A stretch of DNA of 64,000 nt from Oscillatoria sp. SIO1A7 (GTDB lineage Bacteria > Cyanobacteriota > Cyanobacteriia > Cyanobacteriales > Laspinemataceae): positions 1-64,000 of the forward strand of contig JAAHFN010000024.1 of NCBI GenBank assembly GCA_010672965.1, in the 5' to 3' direction. The first letter of the stretch is position 1; each line of letters starts with the position of its first letter. A program made the position numbers and the translations under genes. Shown one piece after another: positions 1 through 7,622 of this stretch. The notes under the pieces are model-generated. The model had not been told where the DNA came from and made no database searches. It saw only the letters and a program-made list of their open reading frames with translations.

Positions 1-920
1 TCCCCCCGTGGCTGCCCCGATTGGCATGGGGCAGCCACGGGGGGACCGCCCCTAATATCACCGTTTAACCGGATTTGATCTTATTTTGAACCGCTGCGCA
101 GAATTCAAAATTCAAAATTCAAATTCAAAATTATTTTGAACCGCTGCGCGAGCCCCCTATTGCACCTAATTATAGCAGATTCCCACCTCGCCCTGGTCCC
201 TAATGCCCAATGCCCCATACCCCATGTATACCCCATGCCCCATATTATTATTTTTATCTGAATAATATATTATTATTCACCTTTTATTTATATGAAATTG
301 ATATTAGGTTGTATGAGTTTTTTGTGGACTAATCCGGTTCGTCAGAGCGAAATCTATCTTATCGCCAAGTGAAAATAATCCTATTTTCAAAAGAGTGTAA
401 GCAGGCAATGGAAGCGGTAAAGCTTTACAGGGAGAGGGATTGCCTAAGTTCAAAATGCACGCGAGTAAAAATTCAAAATAAAATAAGCAGGCTTACATAA
501 CATTATATATAATTTTGTTTCTTAATGTTATTAGTTTTATTAGGTTGCATTTCGTTTTTTTAAGGCTATATTGGTTGAAGTCAGAAGCGACATCGACATC
601 TGCCCTAGATTAATTGCAGTGGCATCACCAGAGATGGCGGAATGTCAAAGCGATTTATTATTCTAGTTTCCCTCTTGGGAAAAATTAGGAGTGGGTTCCG
701 CAAGTCTTGCCCACAAACTAAGAGGAGATTTCAGGTGATATGCATCTGACAAAAACAATACATTATTAACCTAGAGCGGAATTATCATCCAGTCGTAGTC
801 AATACTATAAAAATCCTATTTGATTGGATTTTCTAACGCCAATTTTGGGGTGTTATAGATAGCATTGTAAGGCTAAATTTTAATTCCGTCGGGTTCTGTA
901 GTAGAGTTAGGATAGTACAA
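1..920. other. Non-coding stretch with hairpin and repeat debris
   Basis: No convincing gene is seen. Positions 2-18 and 28-44 form a perfect 17-bp inverted repeat around a 9-base loop. Positions about 53-85 resemble one end of MITE family d (TAATATCA and AACCGGATTTGAT). From about 100 to 140 there are repeated ATTCAAA words, and at about 200-245 CCCCAT words of the kind found in arrays elsewhere in the window. The AT-rich part from 240 to 920 should hold the promoter of the downstream secreted protein, but no box can be assigned with confidence. Confidence 0.6.
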
Positions 921-1541
921 ATGAAACAAATGAAACGACTTGGGGTACTGATTTGCATGTTGTTCTCAATGCTACTAATAGCATTGCCTGCGTATGCTGC
1001 TGATTGTGATGCTAGCGAACAATATGTTCAGATTAAAAATAAGGAGACTAATCGTTTAATGTTTTCGCCTGGCCCAATCTTTGAGGGCAATCCCGGCGAT
1101 GAAGGCGGCTGGCTCAATAGTCCAGAGCTAGTCGGGGCAGATGCCAATTACTACGAGCGGGCACGATGGTATCTCGTGGAAAATGGTGATGCGTACATGT
1201 TGAAAAACAAGGAAACTAATCGTTTAGCCTTTTCTACCGGCCCAATCTTTGATGGCGATCCCGGCGATGAAGGCGGCTGGCTCGATAGTCCAGCGCTGGT
1301 AGGGGCAGATGCCAATTACTACAATCGGGCACAATGGTATCTGGTGGAAAATGGTGATGCGTATATGTTCAAAAACAAGGAAACTAATCGTTTAGCCTTT
1401 TCTACCGGCCCAATCTTTGATGGCGATCCCGGCGATGAAGGCGGCTGGCTCGATAGTCCAGTGCTGGTAGGGGCAGATGCCAACTACTACAATCGGGCAC
1501 AATGGTATATAACTGGTCCAGGAGCCTGTATCCTAGAATGA
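921..1541 (+). CDS. Secreted triple-repeat protein, possibly beta-trefoil
   Basis: This 206-residue protein has a clear signal peptide: basic start, hydrophobic core and AYA cleavage site near residue 26. It is otherwise built from three copies of a 57-residue repeat starting at residues 35, 92 and 149. Each repeat contains KNKETNRL, a Gly/Asp-rich segment (GDEGGWL), GADANYY and a closing WY. Copies 2 and 3 differ by only a few bases, so the last duplication is recent. Three Y-x-x-K-N...W-Y units recall beta-trefoil (ricin-type or fascin-like) lectin folds, but the unit is longer than usual and this is inference. TAGGA lies just upstream of the ATG. Two cysteines, one near each end of the mature protein, could pair. 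The function is unknown; an exported carbohydrate- or surface-binding role is plausible. Confidence 0.8.
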   Translation: MKQMKRLGVLICMLFSMLLIALPAYAADCDASEQYVQIKNKETNRLMFSPGPIFEGNPGDEGGWLNSPELVGADANYYERARWYLVENGDAYMLKNKETNRLAFSTGPIFDGDPGDEGGWLDSPALVGADANYYNRAQWYLVENGDAYMFKNKETNRLAFSTGPIFDGDPGDEGGWLDSPVLVGADANYYNRAQWYITGPGACILE

Positions 1542-1596
1542 TACTAAGTTGGTTGGTAACTCAACCCTCTCAACTCTTCTTCTAGCCCAAATCAAC

Positions 1597-1634
1597 CAAC
1601 GGCGAGTCGCATTGAGGAATGCGACTCGCCGTTG
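1597..1634 (+). terminator. Strong hairpin downstream of secreted protein
   Basis: A perfect 17-bp inverted repeat (CAACGGCGAGTCGCATT and its complement) around a GAGG loop lies 55 bases after the stop codon of the secreted repeat protein. No T-run follows, so it may be a terminator, an mRNA-stabilising hairpin or a small palindromic repeat. Confidence 0.5.
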
Positions 1635-1813
1635 AGAGCTTTGAGAGTGGAAAAAGGGGAGTGTGGGTAGGGTGTAATGGGAGCATTTCAATTTTGCAAA
1701 TAGACCTAAAAGGGCCCCTTGTGATGGAAATTCTTAATGGGGTCCCATTGAAAAGAACGGAAATAATTTTTTGGGTTTGTGTTATATGTTATAGTCAAAA
1801 GATACCTCTTTGA

Positions 1814-2056
1814 ATGGGGCGAACAAATCAAATTAGTTAAGTTTATAATAAAATAACTCCCGAAGATAAACAACGTCTAGATGCTTGTATTGCTGAAGTG
1901 GCGGATATTTTGTATCGAAACACCTCTAGTTCTGATAACGCTCCCTCCCCAACCTCTGCTAATATTTCCAGAAGGAAAAAAGAGATTCCCCTTAAACGCG
2001 ATTGGCAAAGCTCCCTTATCCCACCATCGCTAACGATTCGTCTTGCTCCCAAGTAA
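1814..2056 (+). pseudogene. Possible transposase N-terminal remnant
   Basis: Reading from ATG at 1814 gives MGRTNQIS, an in-frame TAA at 1838, then KITPEDKQRLDACIAEVADI and LYRNT. From memory this resembles the N-terminus of ISKra4-type cyanobacterial transposases, but I could not search for it. The resemblance ends after about 30 residues, and the reading frame then runs through the 44-bp direct repeat at 1988-2031 into the antisense of the Imm1 gene. It is best read as a short, dead fragment. It could also be a decayed cellular gene. Confidence 0.35.
1988..2031. repeat. 44-bp direct repeat, left copy
   Basis: This copy differs by one base (C/T) from the one at 3995-4038. Weaker similarity (AAAAAAGAGATT against AAAAAAGATATTG) extends upstream. 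The two copies bracket the 2-kb toxin/antitoxin island. The left copy overlaps the last codons of the Imm1 gene. Confidence 0.8.
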
Positions 2057-2435
2057 CTGACTCATCAAGTTCTCCCGTTCCAGCAAAAATTTTAGCTGCT
2101 AACAACGCAGTCTGTAAGTTTGTAAGCATTTTAGCTGGATAATTTCCGAGTTGCCCGCCGACAACTAATTGTTCTATAAATTCTGAACTGGAGCGATCGA
2201 CTAAATTATAGAAAGTCATGCCATCGAGGGTGAGGTTGACGATATATTTGCCAGCTTCGCCACCCCCAACACTCATGTAAGTTTCTTCATCAGCGCCCAA
2301 GGTCACTAAGGTTTGGGTTCTACCGTTTAATTGGCAGATGGCAGATTCTATTTGCTGCCAATTTGGGTTTTCGAGGAGAGTGCCTTCATCTTTGTTGCCA
2401 ACCCATTGTTCTACTGATAAGTCCGATACAAACAT
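2016..2435 (-). CDS. Imm1-family immunity protein
   Basis: This 139-residue protein has the Imm1 layout: an N-terminal W-x-x-I-x-x-A-I-x-x-L-N-G segment (near residues 26-38), a YMSVGGGEAGKY beta segment, a T-x-D-G-M-T-F strand, then GGQLGNYPA and a final helix-strand ending in VTW. Imm1 proteins are known as immunity partners of deaminase toxins in polymorphic toxin systems, and the gene directly upstream encodes exactly such a deaminase. The ATG abuts the TAA of the toxin's original frame (2436-2438), so the pair was translationally coupled. AAGGAAA sits upstream of the start. The 3' end runs into the 44-bp direct repeat, so the last residues (SLAMVG) may be altered from the ancestral protein. 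Confidence 0.85.
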   Translation of the reverse strand: MFVSDLSVEQWVGNKDEGTLLENPNWQQIESAICQLNGRTQTLVTLGADEETYMSVGGGEAGKYIVNLTLDGMTFYNLVDRSSSEFIEQLVVGGQLGNYPAKMLTNLQTALLAAKIFAGTGELDESVTWEQDESLAMVG

Positions 2436-2905
2436 TTATCGTTTCCTTGTTTTTGGTGGTTTAACAGTTATTTTCTTAGTGCCGCTGGGGGTAACGATTT
2501 CTAGCTCTTCTATGCCTAATTGCCAGGCCATTTAACTCCTCCTCGAATACCGCAAGCGGCGCAAAGGTCTCGATCTACTATTAAACAAGCTTTTCCACCT
2601 CCAACTCCTGCGTCTGCTGCTTGCTGAAAAGCATCGGCTTCGGCGTGGCTTTTGGTGATGGGGTTAGCTCTTAACGTTATCTCCCGAGAATAGGGATTAC
2701 TGCTAGAGTTAATGCCGAAGAAGCTTCGATCGCTTATTTCTAGTTTAGCTACGGTCGATCTGTCTGCTTCGCTACCTGCATGCGGCAAACCGAGCTGCCG
2801 TCTGTACTCAGCTAGTTCGTTGAAGATGCTATTCGTTTTTCTTCTCCTTTTTGAGCGATCGCTTTCTATTTTATCATTGTATGGAAAAAGCCTTCTCCTC
2901 CTCAC
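2436..2905 (-). pseudogene. Deaminase-type toxin, C-terminus frameshifted
   Basis: The first frame (GTG at 2905 to TAG at 2516, 129 residues) is a nucleic-acid-deaminase-fold domain: a SFFGIN strand, the zinc-binding HAEADAFQQA motif and the DRDLCAACG Cys-x-x-Cys motif followed by RGGVK. It then stops at WPGN. The other frame, from ATG at 2531 to TAA at 2436, encodes MAWQLGIEELEIVTPSG and a Lys/Arg-rich tail, which is what normally follows GGVK in this fold. The break therefore lies at 2531-2535 (GTTAAATGG). No secretion or delivery domain is present, so this is an orphan C-terminal toxin module. Deaminases paired with Imm1 include the DddA-type DNA cytosine deaminases; whether this one acts on DNA or RNA cannot be seen. 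It could be a sequencing error or a mutation that silences the toxin. Confidence 0.75.
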
Positions 2906-2967
2906 TCAACTCTATGAGTCATAGCGACCAAAGGCGATCGCTTTGGAGTCCAAGCAATTTGTCTCAA
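2902..2967 (-). pseudogene. Stump of a RelE/ParE-like toxin
   Basis: A TTG start overlaps the antitoxin stop (TTGA) and gives LRQIAWTPK before the frame dissolves into HIP1-containing sequence and stops at 2902. Cyanobacterial type II toxins often begin with M-R-x-x-x-W-T, directly coupled to an antitoxin like the one just upstream. I read this as the first nine codons of the lost toxin. The match is too short to be certain. Confidence 0.4.
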
Positions 2968-3188
2968 CGCTCTAACTCCTTCAGAAAATCTTCTACAGAG
3001 CCCAATTTAATTTCGCCTTGAGAGGCTTCTTCTCGCACTTCCTTAATTTCTTGAAAGAGTTTTTTTCGGCGTTTCCTCTGTAGTCGTTTCAGTAATATTT
3101 CAACGACTAGGTTTTGCTCTTCAAAGGACAGAGATTCTACCGTATCAATCGCTTCTTGGAGTCGCGAGGTCTGTACTGATTCTGGCAT
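2964..3188 (-). CDS. Type II antitoxin-like protein, toxin lost
   Basis: This protein has about 74 residues from the MPESVQTS start at 3188 (an ATG 21 bases upstream is possible). It is a helical, charged protein with L-S-F-E-E-Q-x-x-V-E-I-L-x-x-R near the middle and an E-E-A-S-x-G...V-E-D-F-L-x-E-L tail. This is typical of small cyanobacterial antitoxins that pair with RelE-family mRNA interferases. The toxin that should follow is reduced to a few codons (2902-2967). The gene is now an orphan antitoxin in the toxin island. The family assignment is by pattern only. Confidence 0.6.
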   Translation of the reverse strand: MPESVQTSRLQEAIDTVESLSFEEQNLVVEILLKRLQRKRRKKLFQEIKEVREEASQGEIKLGSVEDFLKELER

Positions 3189-3324
3189 AATAAGCGTGCA
3201 AGAGAGCAAGATATTATTTTAATTATAGCAGCAGAGAGAACGCTATCCGGCTCGGTAATCGAGGGCTATTTTTTGGGGGAGAAGGCGATCGGAGAAACTT
3301 AAGATGCAATAGATTTGTAGTTCA

Positions 3325-3639
3325 TTATTCTTCGCTATCGAGAACAGCCCTAAAATCGCGGGCAGCATGAAGGATTCGTACCACTTCAATACAGTCATCT
3401 TGGGTGAGATAAAAAATTAAATGCTTGTTAAACCCCTTGACCGATCGCTTCCGCAAACCTGCTAAACTAACATTTTGTACTGGACTACCTAAACCGGGCA
3501 TCCTCGCCAATTGCGAGATAGTCTCTCTAGTGGCATCAAAAAATCGCAATGCTGCATCCATATTATCTTCAGCAATATAAGCAAATTGATCGTCCAAGTC
3601 GTCGCTTGCTTTTGGTCTAATTACAATTTGTCGTGTCAT
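3325..3639 (-). CDS. parE: ParE-family toxin
   Basis: This RelE/ParE superfamily toxin has 104 residues from MTRQIVIRPKA at 3639. It shows the family's L-D-D-Q-F-A-Y-I-A-E-D-N helix, a G-L-G-S-P-V segment, K-R-S-V-K-G-F-N-K-H-L-I-F-Y strands and the I-L-H-A-A-R-D C-terminal motif. ParE toxins poison DNA gyrase; some relatives cleave mRNA, and sequence alone does not decide. The start 18 codons upstream would overlap the antitoxin and is rejected. The chosen ATG lies five bases after the antitoxin stop, the normal order for this family. No frame damage is seen, so this is probably a working pair. Confidence 0.85.
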   Translation of the reverse strand: MTRQIVIRPKASDDLDDQFAYIAEDNMDAALRFFDATRETISQLARMPGLGSPVQNVSLAGLRKRSVKGFNKHLIFYLTQDDCIEVVRILHAARDFRAVLDSEE

Positions 3640-3644
3640 CCGTC

Positions 3645-3887
3645 TTAATCGCTGAATTTTTCTACAAGCATACTGCGTTTTTGTTCCCACCAACTTTCTG
3701 TTACTTCAATAGGCAAACCGCTCTCGATACCTTCATTTAACATAACTTCTAATTCGGTGCTTTGCTGCTGGTGTTTCTGTATTAAATGCAAGATGTATTC
3801 GCTGGCATTGTTATAGTTGCCACAAGTAATTTGTTGATTAACAAATTCTTGCATAGATTCGGGTATTGAAATATTAAGGTTTGTCAT
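3645..3887 (-). CDS. parD: ParD-family antitoxin
   Basis: This 80-residue antitoxin begins MTNLNISIPESM, a ribbon-helix-helix strand typical of ParD and CopG-like DNA-binding antitoxins. E-F-V-N-Q-Q-I-x-x-G-N-Y-N-N-A-S-E-Y-I and L-I-Q-x-H follow. The acidic, Trp-containing C-terminal half (about residues 50-80) would wrap the toxin. ParD represses its own promoter and neutralises ParE, encoded five bases downstream. It is the upstream gene of the operon, so autoregulation is expected. Confidence 0.85.
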   Translation of the reverse strand: MTNLNISIPESMQEFVNQQITCGNYNNASEYILHLIQKHQQQSTELEVMLNEGIESGLPIEVTESWWEQKRSMLVEKFSD

Positions 3888-4213
3888 AGTCTATTTGCCT
3901 CCTTGGGTAGATGGTAAAAGATAATTGAGATTTTGTCAAATCAGGGCTGGTGGCGATCGCTCTTCTAAAATATCCAAAAGTAAAAAAGATATTGCCCCTT
4001 AAACGCGATTGGCAAAGCTCCCTTATCTCACCATCGCTTTTGCTGGCTATTTGACTTTGGAGAAAAAGCGATCGCTCGTTTCCGGTAATAAACGGGTTAT
4101 TTTATTTTCAGACAAGAGGCGATCGTGGGTGCATTGTACTGAGTCGAACGGGGTGACAATTCTTAGTATAACGAGGTTCCCACGGTAAGGAGTGATGCGA
4201 TCGCCCCGGCAGC
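3888..4213. other. Intergenic region with second direct-repeat copy
   Basis: This stretch has no gene. It holds the parD promoter region, several HIP1 octamers and the right copy of the 44-bp direct repeat at 3995-4038. It separates the toxin island from the phycobilin lyase genes. Confidence 0.7.
3995..4038. repeat. 44-bp direct repeat, right copy
   Basis: This matches 1988-2031 with one mismatch in 44 bases, in the same orientation. Here it does not overlap any gene. It may be a leftover 3' end of a second immunity gene or a recombination scar of the island. Confidence 0.8.
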
Positions 4214-4858
4214 TCAATAATATTTCTTTTGCAATTCCCGACGAGCCAACTCTGCCCGGGCGCGCACGACCAATACCGTATCGTTCTTAGCGACTTCCTC
4301 CAGAGGCTCCAGAATTGGCAATACATCTACAGGATTGCTGGCGGCAATTGCTTTGCCCAAACCTTCTAATCCCGCTAGGGCTGCATAGCGAACCACCCAC
4401 TCGGGATCTTCACAAACCTTCAGTAGAGACTTTAATATTTTCCCTCGTGCTTCTGGGATTTTTTCTGGTGCCATATCCTGCCAGCAAATATTCCCCAATC
4501 CTTTAGCTGCAGCGCGACGCACGCTTAGGGCAAAATCTGTTTCTGCAGTTTCTAGCAATAGCTCCAAACCACGAGGGTCGCCAATTCCGGCCAAAACTCG
4601 AAGCCCCCAAGCTCTAGCACCATAGTTATAGCCGTCAAGCTGTTGCAATACCGGCTCCACTGCAGGCTTTCCTAGAGCAACCAATCCATCGACGGCGGCC
4701 ACGGCAGCGCCGGGATTGTTATAGCCGAGAGCCTCAATTAAAATAGGAATAGCAAGGAGCGATCGCGCATCTGCTAAATCCCGCATGGCATCTGTCAAGC
4801 GATCGGCAGAATCCGCACTTTCAACTGCTTCTATTAGTTTTTGGATAGCGTCAGTCAT
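4214..4858 (-). CDS. cpcF: Phycocyanin alpha-subunit lyase, CpcF subunit
   Basis: CpcF forms a heterodimer with CpcE that attaches phycocyanobilin to Cys84 of the phycocyanin alpha subunit. This 214-residue protein is made of HEAT/PBS-lyase repeats, visible as A-I-P-I-L-I-E-A-L, V-D-G-L-V-A-L-G, G-L-R-V-L-A-G-I-G-D-P-R, R-R-A-A-A-K-G-L-G-N and A-A-L-A-G-L-E-G-L-G blocks. The length suits the family. It lies downstream of cpcE with a 282-base gap that contains a MITE-like element and CAGCTTT repeats, an unusually long gap for a cpcE-cpcF pair. ATG at 4858 is the only good start. Confidence 0.92.
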   Translation of the reverse strand: MTDAIQKLIEAVESADSADRLTDAMRDLADARSLLAIPILIEALGYNNPGAAVAAVDGLVALGKPAVEPVLQQLDGYNYGARAWGLRVLAGIGDPRGLELLLETAETDFALSVRRAAAKGLGNICWQDMAPEKIPEARGKILKSLLKVCEDPEWVVRYAALAGLEGLGKAIAASNPVDVLPILEPLEEVAKNDTVLVVRARAELARRELQKKYY

Positions 4859-4933
4859 TTATCAATTGGCAATGAGGGGGAAGCTAAAAGCTGTCAGCTT
4901 TCAGCCATCAGCTTTTAGTTAGTAAAGCGTGCA

Positions 4934-5038
4934 GGGGTAGCATTTCACTTTTGTAACGGGGAAGCCCGAAGGGCTTTGTTTGTGTAGCCGCGCCTTTAGG
5001 CGTTAGGCGGCGTCCGCTTCAAAATTGAAATGCTCCCC
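4934..5038. repeat. MITE-like element with GGGAGCATTTCA ends, copy 1
   Basis: This element of about 105 bp begins GGGGTAGCATTTCACTTTTG and ends with the inverted counterpart AAAATTGAAATGCTCCCC. The middle carries GGGCTTTGTTTGTGTAGCCG and CGCCTTTAGGCGTTAGGCGG. A second copy with the same core lies at 48897-48997. It sits between cpcE and cpcF. Confidence 0.75.
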
Positions 5039-5140
5039 TTGCAGGGACGCAACAATTGGTCTAAACGCAACCTACTAAAGGCTTTTTCCTAGAGCTGAAA
5101 GCTGAGCGCTGAAAGCTGACAGCTCCGGGCTAATCGCATT

Positions 5141-6004
5141 TCACAGAAGACCGTCCATCAGATTCATAATTCGGATCCCATCCTCGGACAAGGTCGGTAC
5201 TGTCTCTGGGCTAGAATCTTCTAGGTTATATTCTAAAATTCCTTTTAGGGCAATTAGCTTAATACTATTTTCTGCCAAGGTTTCGGATATAGCTTCCGCT
5301 GCTGGTAAATAGCCAATTGCTCCGATATCCATTAAAGCGGAGCGGCGCAATTGTAAATCGGGGTGGTTCAAAACCTGCGCCAGACGTTCTCCGTAAGTCG
5401 CTTCGCCAGTCAGTTGATACATAGCTCGCGCTGCCGAGTTCTGCACCCTCTCTACGGCATGCTCCAAAAACGGTTGAATCTCAGAAATAGCTTCAGTAGC
5501 CTGAAGAGTTCCCAAAGCTTCTAGCACTGCTGGGTAAGGTTGGGTTAGATGGGGCTTCCCCGGAACGAGGGTAGCTGCTGCAACTCCTCCAGCCAGCAGT
5601 TGTAGCAGTGGCTGTATGGCGGTAGGGTCGCCCAGCATTTCCAGAGATTGAGCTGCCGCTTCTCGAACATAGTAGTCGGGACAGTCCAAGCATTTAATTA
5701 AAGCAGGTATAGCTCGCCGATCGCCCAATTTCCCCAAAGCTCTAGCTGCATTGCGTCGCAGGGGAAAGCCTCCTTCATCAGTGCGATCGCCAGCTTCATC
5801 TAATAACCCTATTAGACCTTCTATAGCAGCGGGTTCCCGCACCCTAAACCGACCAATCCACCAAGCGGCGTAGTAGCGCAAGCTTAGATCTTCATGGCGC
5901 AAGTTGGCGATCGCCTGCTCTAAAGTCAAAGACTCACCCTCAGCCATATTCTCAACTGACGGCGAGTTCGATTCAAAATCATCCAGCATCTTTCGGGTTT
6001 GCAA
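5141..6004 (-). CDS. cpcE: Phycocyanin alpha-subunit lyase, CpcE subunit
   Basis: CpcE is the larger partner of the heterodimeric lyase that ligates phycocyanobilin to CpcA Cys84. The 287-residue product shows the CpcE signature L-R-Y-Y-A-A-W-W-I-G near residue 43 and successive HEAT repeats (L-R-R-N-A-A-R-A-L-G-K-L-G-D, V-R-E-A-A-A-Q-S-L-E-M-L-G-D-P-T, V-Q-N-S-A-A-R-A-M, L-R-R-S-A-L-M-D-I-G). The length is normal for the family. It follows cpcA after a 468-base gap that holds a hairpin plus T-run, so it should be transcribed at a lower level than cpcBA. Confidence 0.93.
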   Translation of the reverse strand: MQTRKMLDDFESNSPSVENMAEGESLTLEQAIANLRHEDLSLRYYAAWWIGRFRVREPAAIEGLIGLLDEAGDRTDEGGFPLRRNAARALGKLGDRRAIPALIKCLDCPDYYVREAAAQSLEMLGDPTAIQPLLQLLAGGVAAATLVPGKPHLTQPYPAVLEALGTLQATEAISEIQPFLEHAVERVQNSAARAMYQLTGEATYGERLAQVLNHPDLQLRRSALMDIGAIGYLPAAEAISETLAENSIKLIALKGILEYNLEDSSPETVPTLSEDGIRIMNLMDGLL

Positions 6005-6472
6005 TAGTCCTAAAATAGAGGATAGCTCGCCTTATATTATTCTCGTTAGATTGTCTCGTTAGATTGTGGAGCAGGCCAAGGGAAATTAACGAGTTGAATG
6101 CTAACAATTTCCCAGCTCTACTGGCTCTTATTCTTCAAACAGTCTTATATATTAAATCCGGCAGCTCTAAAAAAACCAATCCCCCCGTAGGACAGGCGTT
6201 ACGCTTGTCCTACGGGGGATTCAATTAAATCTTACCACTATAGGACAGAAATCAAAATGCAAAGACTGCGCTTGTTGGCAGGACTTTAGCTGACTGCTGA
6301 CTGCTGACTGCTGACTGCTAATAGCTTACTTATAATTATTAAAATTACAAAGATGCCCGGATAGGAAGACACCCACTAGCCTGCTAGCATCTGCCCACCT
6401 TTCCGGACATCCTTTACTGGACTCCATATCGTGCCCGTACCATGCAATCCGATCGGGACGGACGGCTTTTAA
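6005..6472. other. cpcA-cpcE intergenic region
   Basis: There is no gene here. In most cyanobacteria linker genes (cpcC, cpcD) sit at this place, and none is visible. The region holds the terminator/attenuator hairpin at 6169-6220, a CTGACTGCTG tandem repeat at about 6290-6320, and a GC-rich leader at 6355-6450 directly after cpcA. Confidence 0.7.
6169..6220 (-). terminator. Attenuator-like terminator between cpcA and cpcE
   Basis: Read on the minus strand, a long near-perfect hairpin (GTAGGACA and TTGTCCTAC stems within 6181-6219) is followed by ATTGG and seven T residues (6169-6175). That is the form of an intrinsic terminator. Its stem is a copy of the window's GTAGGACAGGCG dispersed palindrome, so a mobile repeat may have been recruited to lower cpcEF expression relative to cpcBA. 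Confidence 0.6.
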
Positions 6473-6961
6473 TTAGCTTAGAGCGTTGATGGCGTAGTCG
6501 ATATAAGTATTAGCTTCAACTGCTGCTTGGCCGCTCAGACCGTGGTTGGCCTTGATATATTTCAGGGCTTCAATGTACCAACTGGGAGATAGCTCGAAGG
6601 TAGCGTTGATTTCAGCCAAGCCAGCAATCAGATACTCGTCCATTGGGCCGGTTCCACCTACTACCAGGCAGTAGGTTATCATACGCAGGTAGTAGCCGAC
6701 ATCGCGAGAACATTTGGCTTTGCCCGTGGGGCTGGAAGCGTAGTTCGGTCCCTGCATTGTATTGGTGTAGGGAAACTTGTTGTAAACTGCTTGAGCTGCC
6801 CCGTCAGTTAGCTGTTTTGCTTTGCTTGTCAGAGCTTTAGCTGCTTCCATGCTGGCTGCAGCCCGCTTAAAGCGACCGTCAATCGCTTGTAGCTCGGTGT
6901 TGCTCAGAAAACGGCCTTGAGAATCTGCCGAAGAAATCGCATCGGTAATCGGGGTTTTCAT
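6473..6961 (-). CDS. cpcA: Phycocyanin alpha subunit
   Basis: CpcA is the alpha chain of C-phycocyanin in phycobilisome rods and carries one phycocyanobilin on Cys84. The 162-residue product matches the family length and has [11 protein letters not shown] with Cys84 in place. It begins [19 protein letters not shown] and ends [10 protein letters not shown], both classic. GGGAGAT lies 5' of the ATG. It is 142 bases downstream of cpcB on the same strand, forming the usual cpcBA transcript. Confidence 0.98.
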   Translation of the reverse strand: MKTPITDAISSADSQGRFLSNTELQAIDGRFKRAAASMEAAKALTSKAKQLTDGAAQAVYNKFPYTNTMQGPNYASSPTGKAKCSRDVGYYLRMITYCLVVGGTGPMDEYLIAGLAEINATFELSPSWYIEALKYIKANHGLSGQAAVEANTYIDYAINALS

Positions 6962-7103
6962 TTTTGAGGTATCTCCCTGTTAAGGTGGAAAATTTTCAAA
7001 ACTATTGGTTAAAACTATCAAGTCTGTATGTCTTGCGGATGAAAGGTAAATTTTTAGCTTTATCCGTCAGACATTTTTTCCCTGCAAGCAAGGTAGGCTT
7101 TTT

Positions 7104-7622
7104 TTAGCCAACTGCTGTAGCAGCGCGATCGAAGTAGCCAGAAATTTCAGACATCAGGCTGCTGCAATCCCCAGGAGTAATCCCGGCTGGATCGTTAGCA
7201 ATTTTGATGGCCGCATCTTTCATTTTGCCGACGCCAACAGCCACAGAAGTTCCGGGCACGCCTAGGGCTTGATAGGTTTCGCGCAGGCCGTTCAGGCAGC
7301 GATCGTCGAGAACGCTTGCATCACCAGCGATCGTTGCATAGGTGACGTAGCGCAGAATAATTTCCATATCGCGCAAGCAAGCTGCCATCCGACGGCTGGT
7401 GTAGGCATTGCCACCCGGGGCGATTAGTTGGGGTTGTTCGCCAAACAGAGAGCGCGCTGCTTCGGCCACAATCGTGGAAGCGTTGCTGGTTATGCGGTTC
7501 ACCGCATCCAGACGCTTATTGGCTTCGCCAACCATTGCTGTGAGAGCGTCTAGTTGAGAGGCGGACAAGTATTCACCTCGGGAGTCGGCTTGGGAAACCA
7601 CTTTTGCGTATGCGTCTAGCAT
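7104..7622 (-). CDS. cpcB: Phycocyanin beta subunit
   Basis: CpcB is the beta chain of C-phycocyanin with bilins on Cys82 and Cys153, both present here (AACLRD and GDCSS). Asn72, the residue normally methylated, is also present (GGNAY). The length of 172 residues is standard. An AGGAGAT ribosome-binding site precedes the ATG. It is the first gene of the cpcBA unit. The 860-base upstream region carries the promoter. Cys153 is the expected target of the CpcT-type lyase encoded at 10453-11049; Cys82 needs a CpcS-type lyase that is not in this window. Confidence 0.98.
   Translation of the reverse strand: MLDAYAKVVSQADSRGEYLSASQLDALTAMVGEANKRLDAVNRITSNASTIVAEAARSLFGEQPQLIAPGGNAYTSRRMAACLRDMEIILRYVTYATIAGDASVLDDRCLNGLRETYQALGVPGTSVAVGVGKMKDAAIKIANDPAGITPGDCSSLMSEISGYFDRAATAVG

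Noticed and set aside
1619-1813. 64-codon plus-strand frame
   Set aside because: It begins inside the hairpin loop and shows no protein-like pattern.
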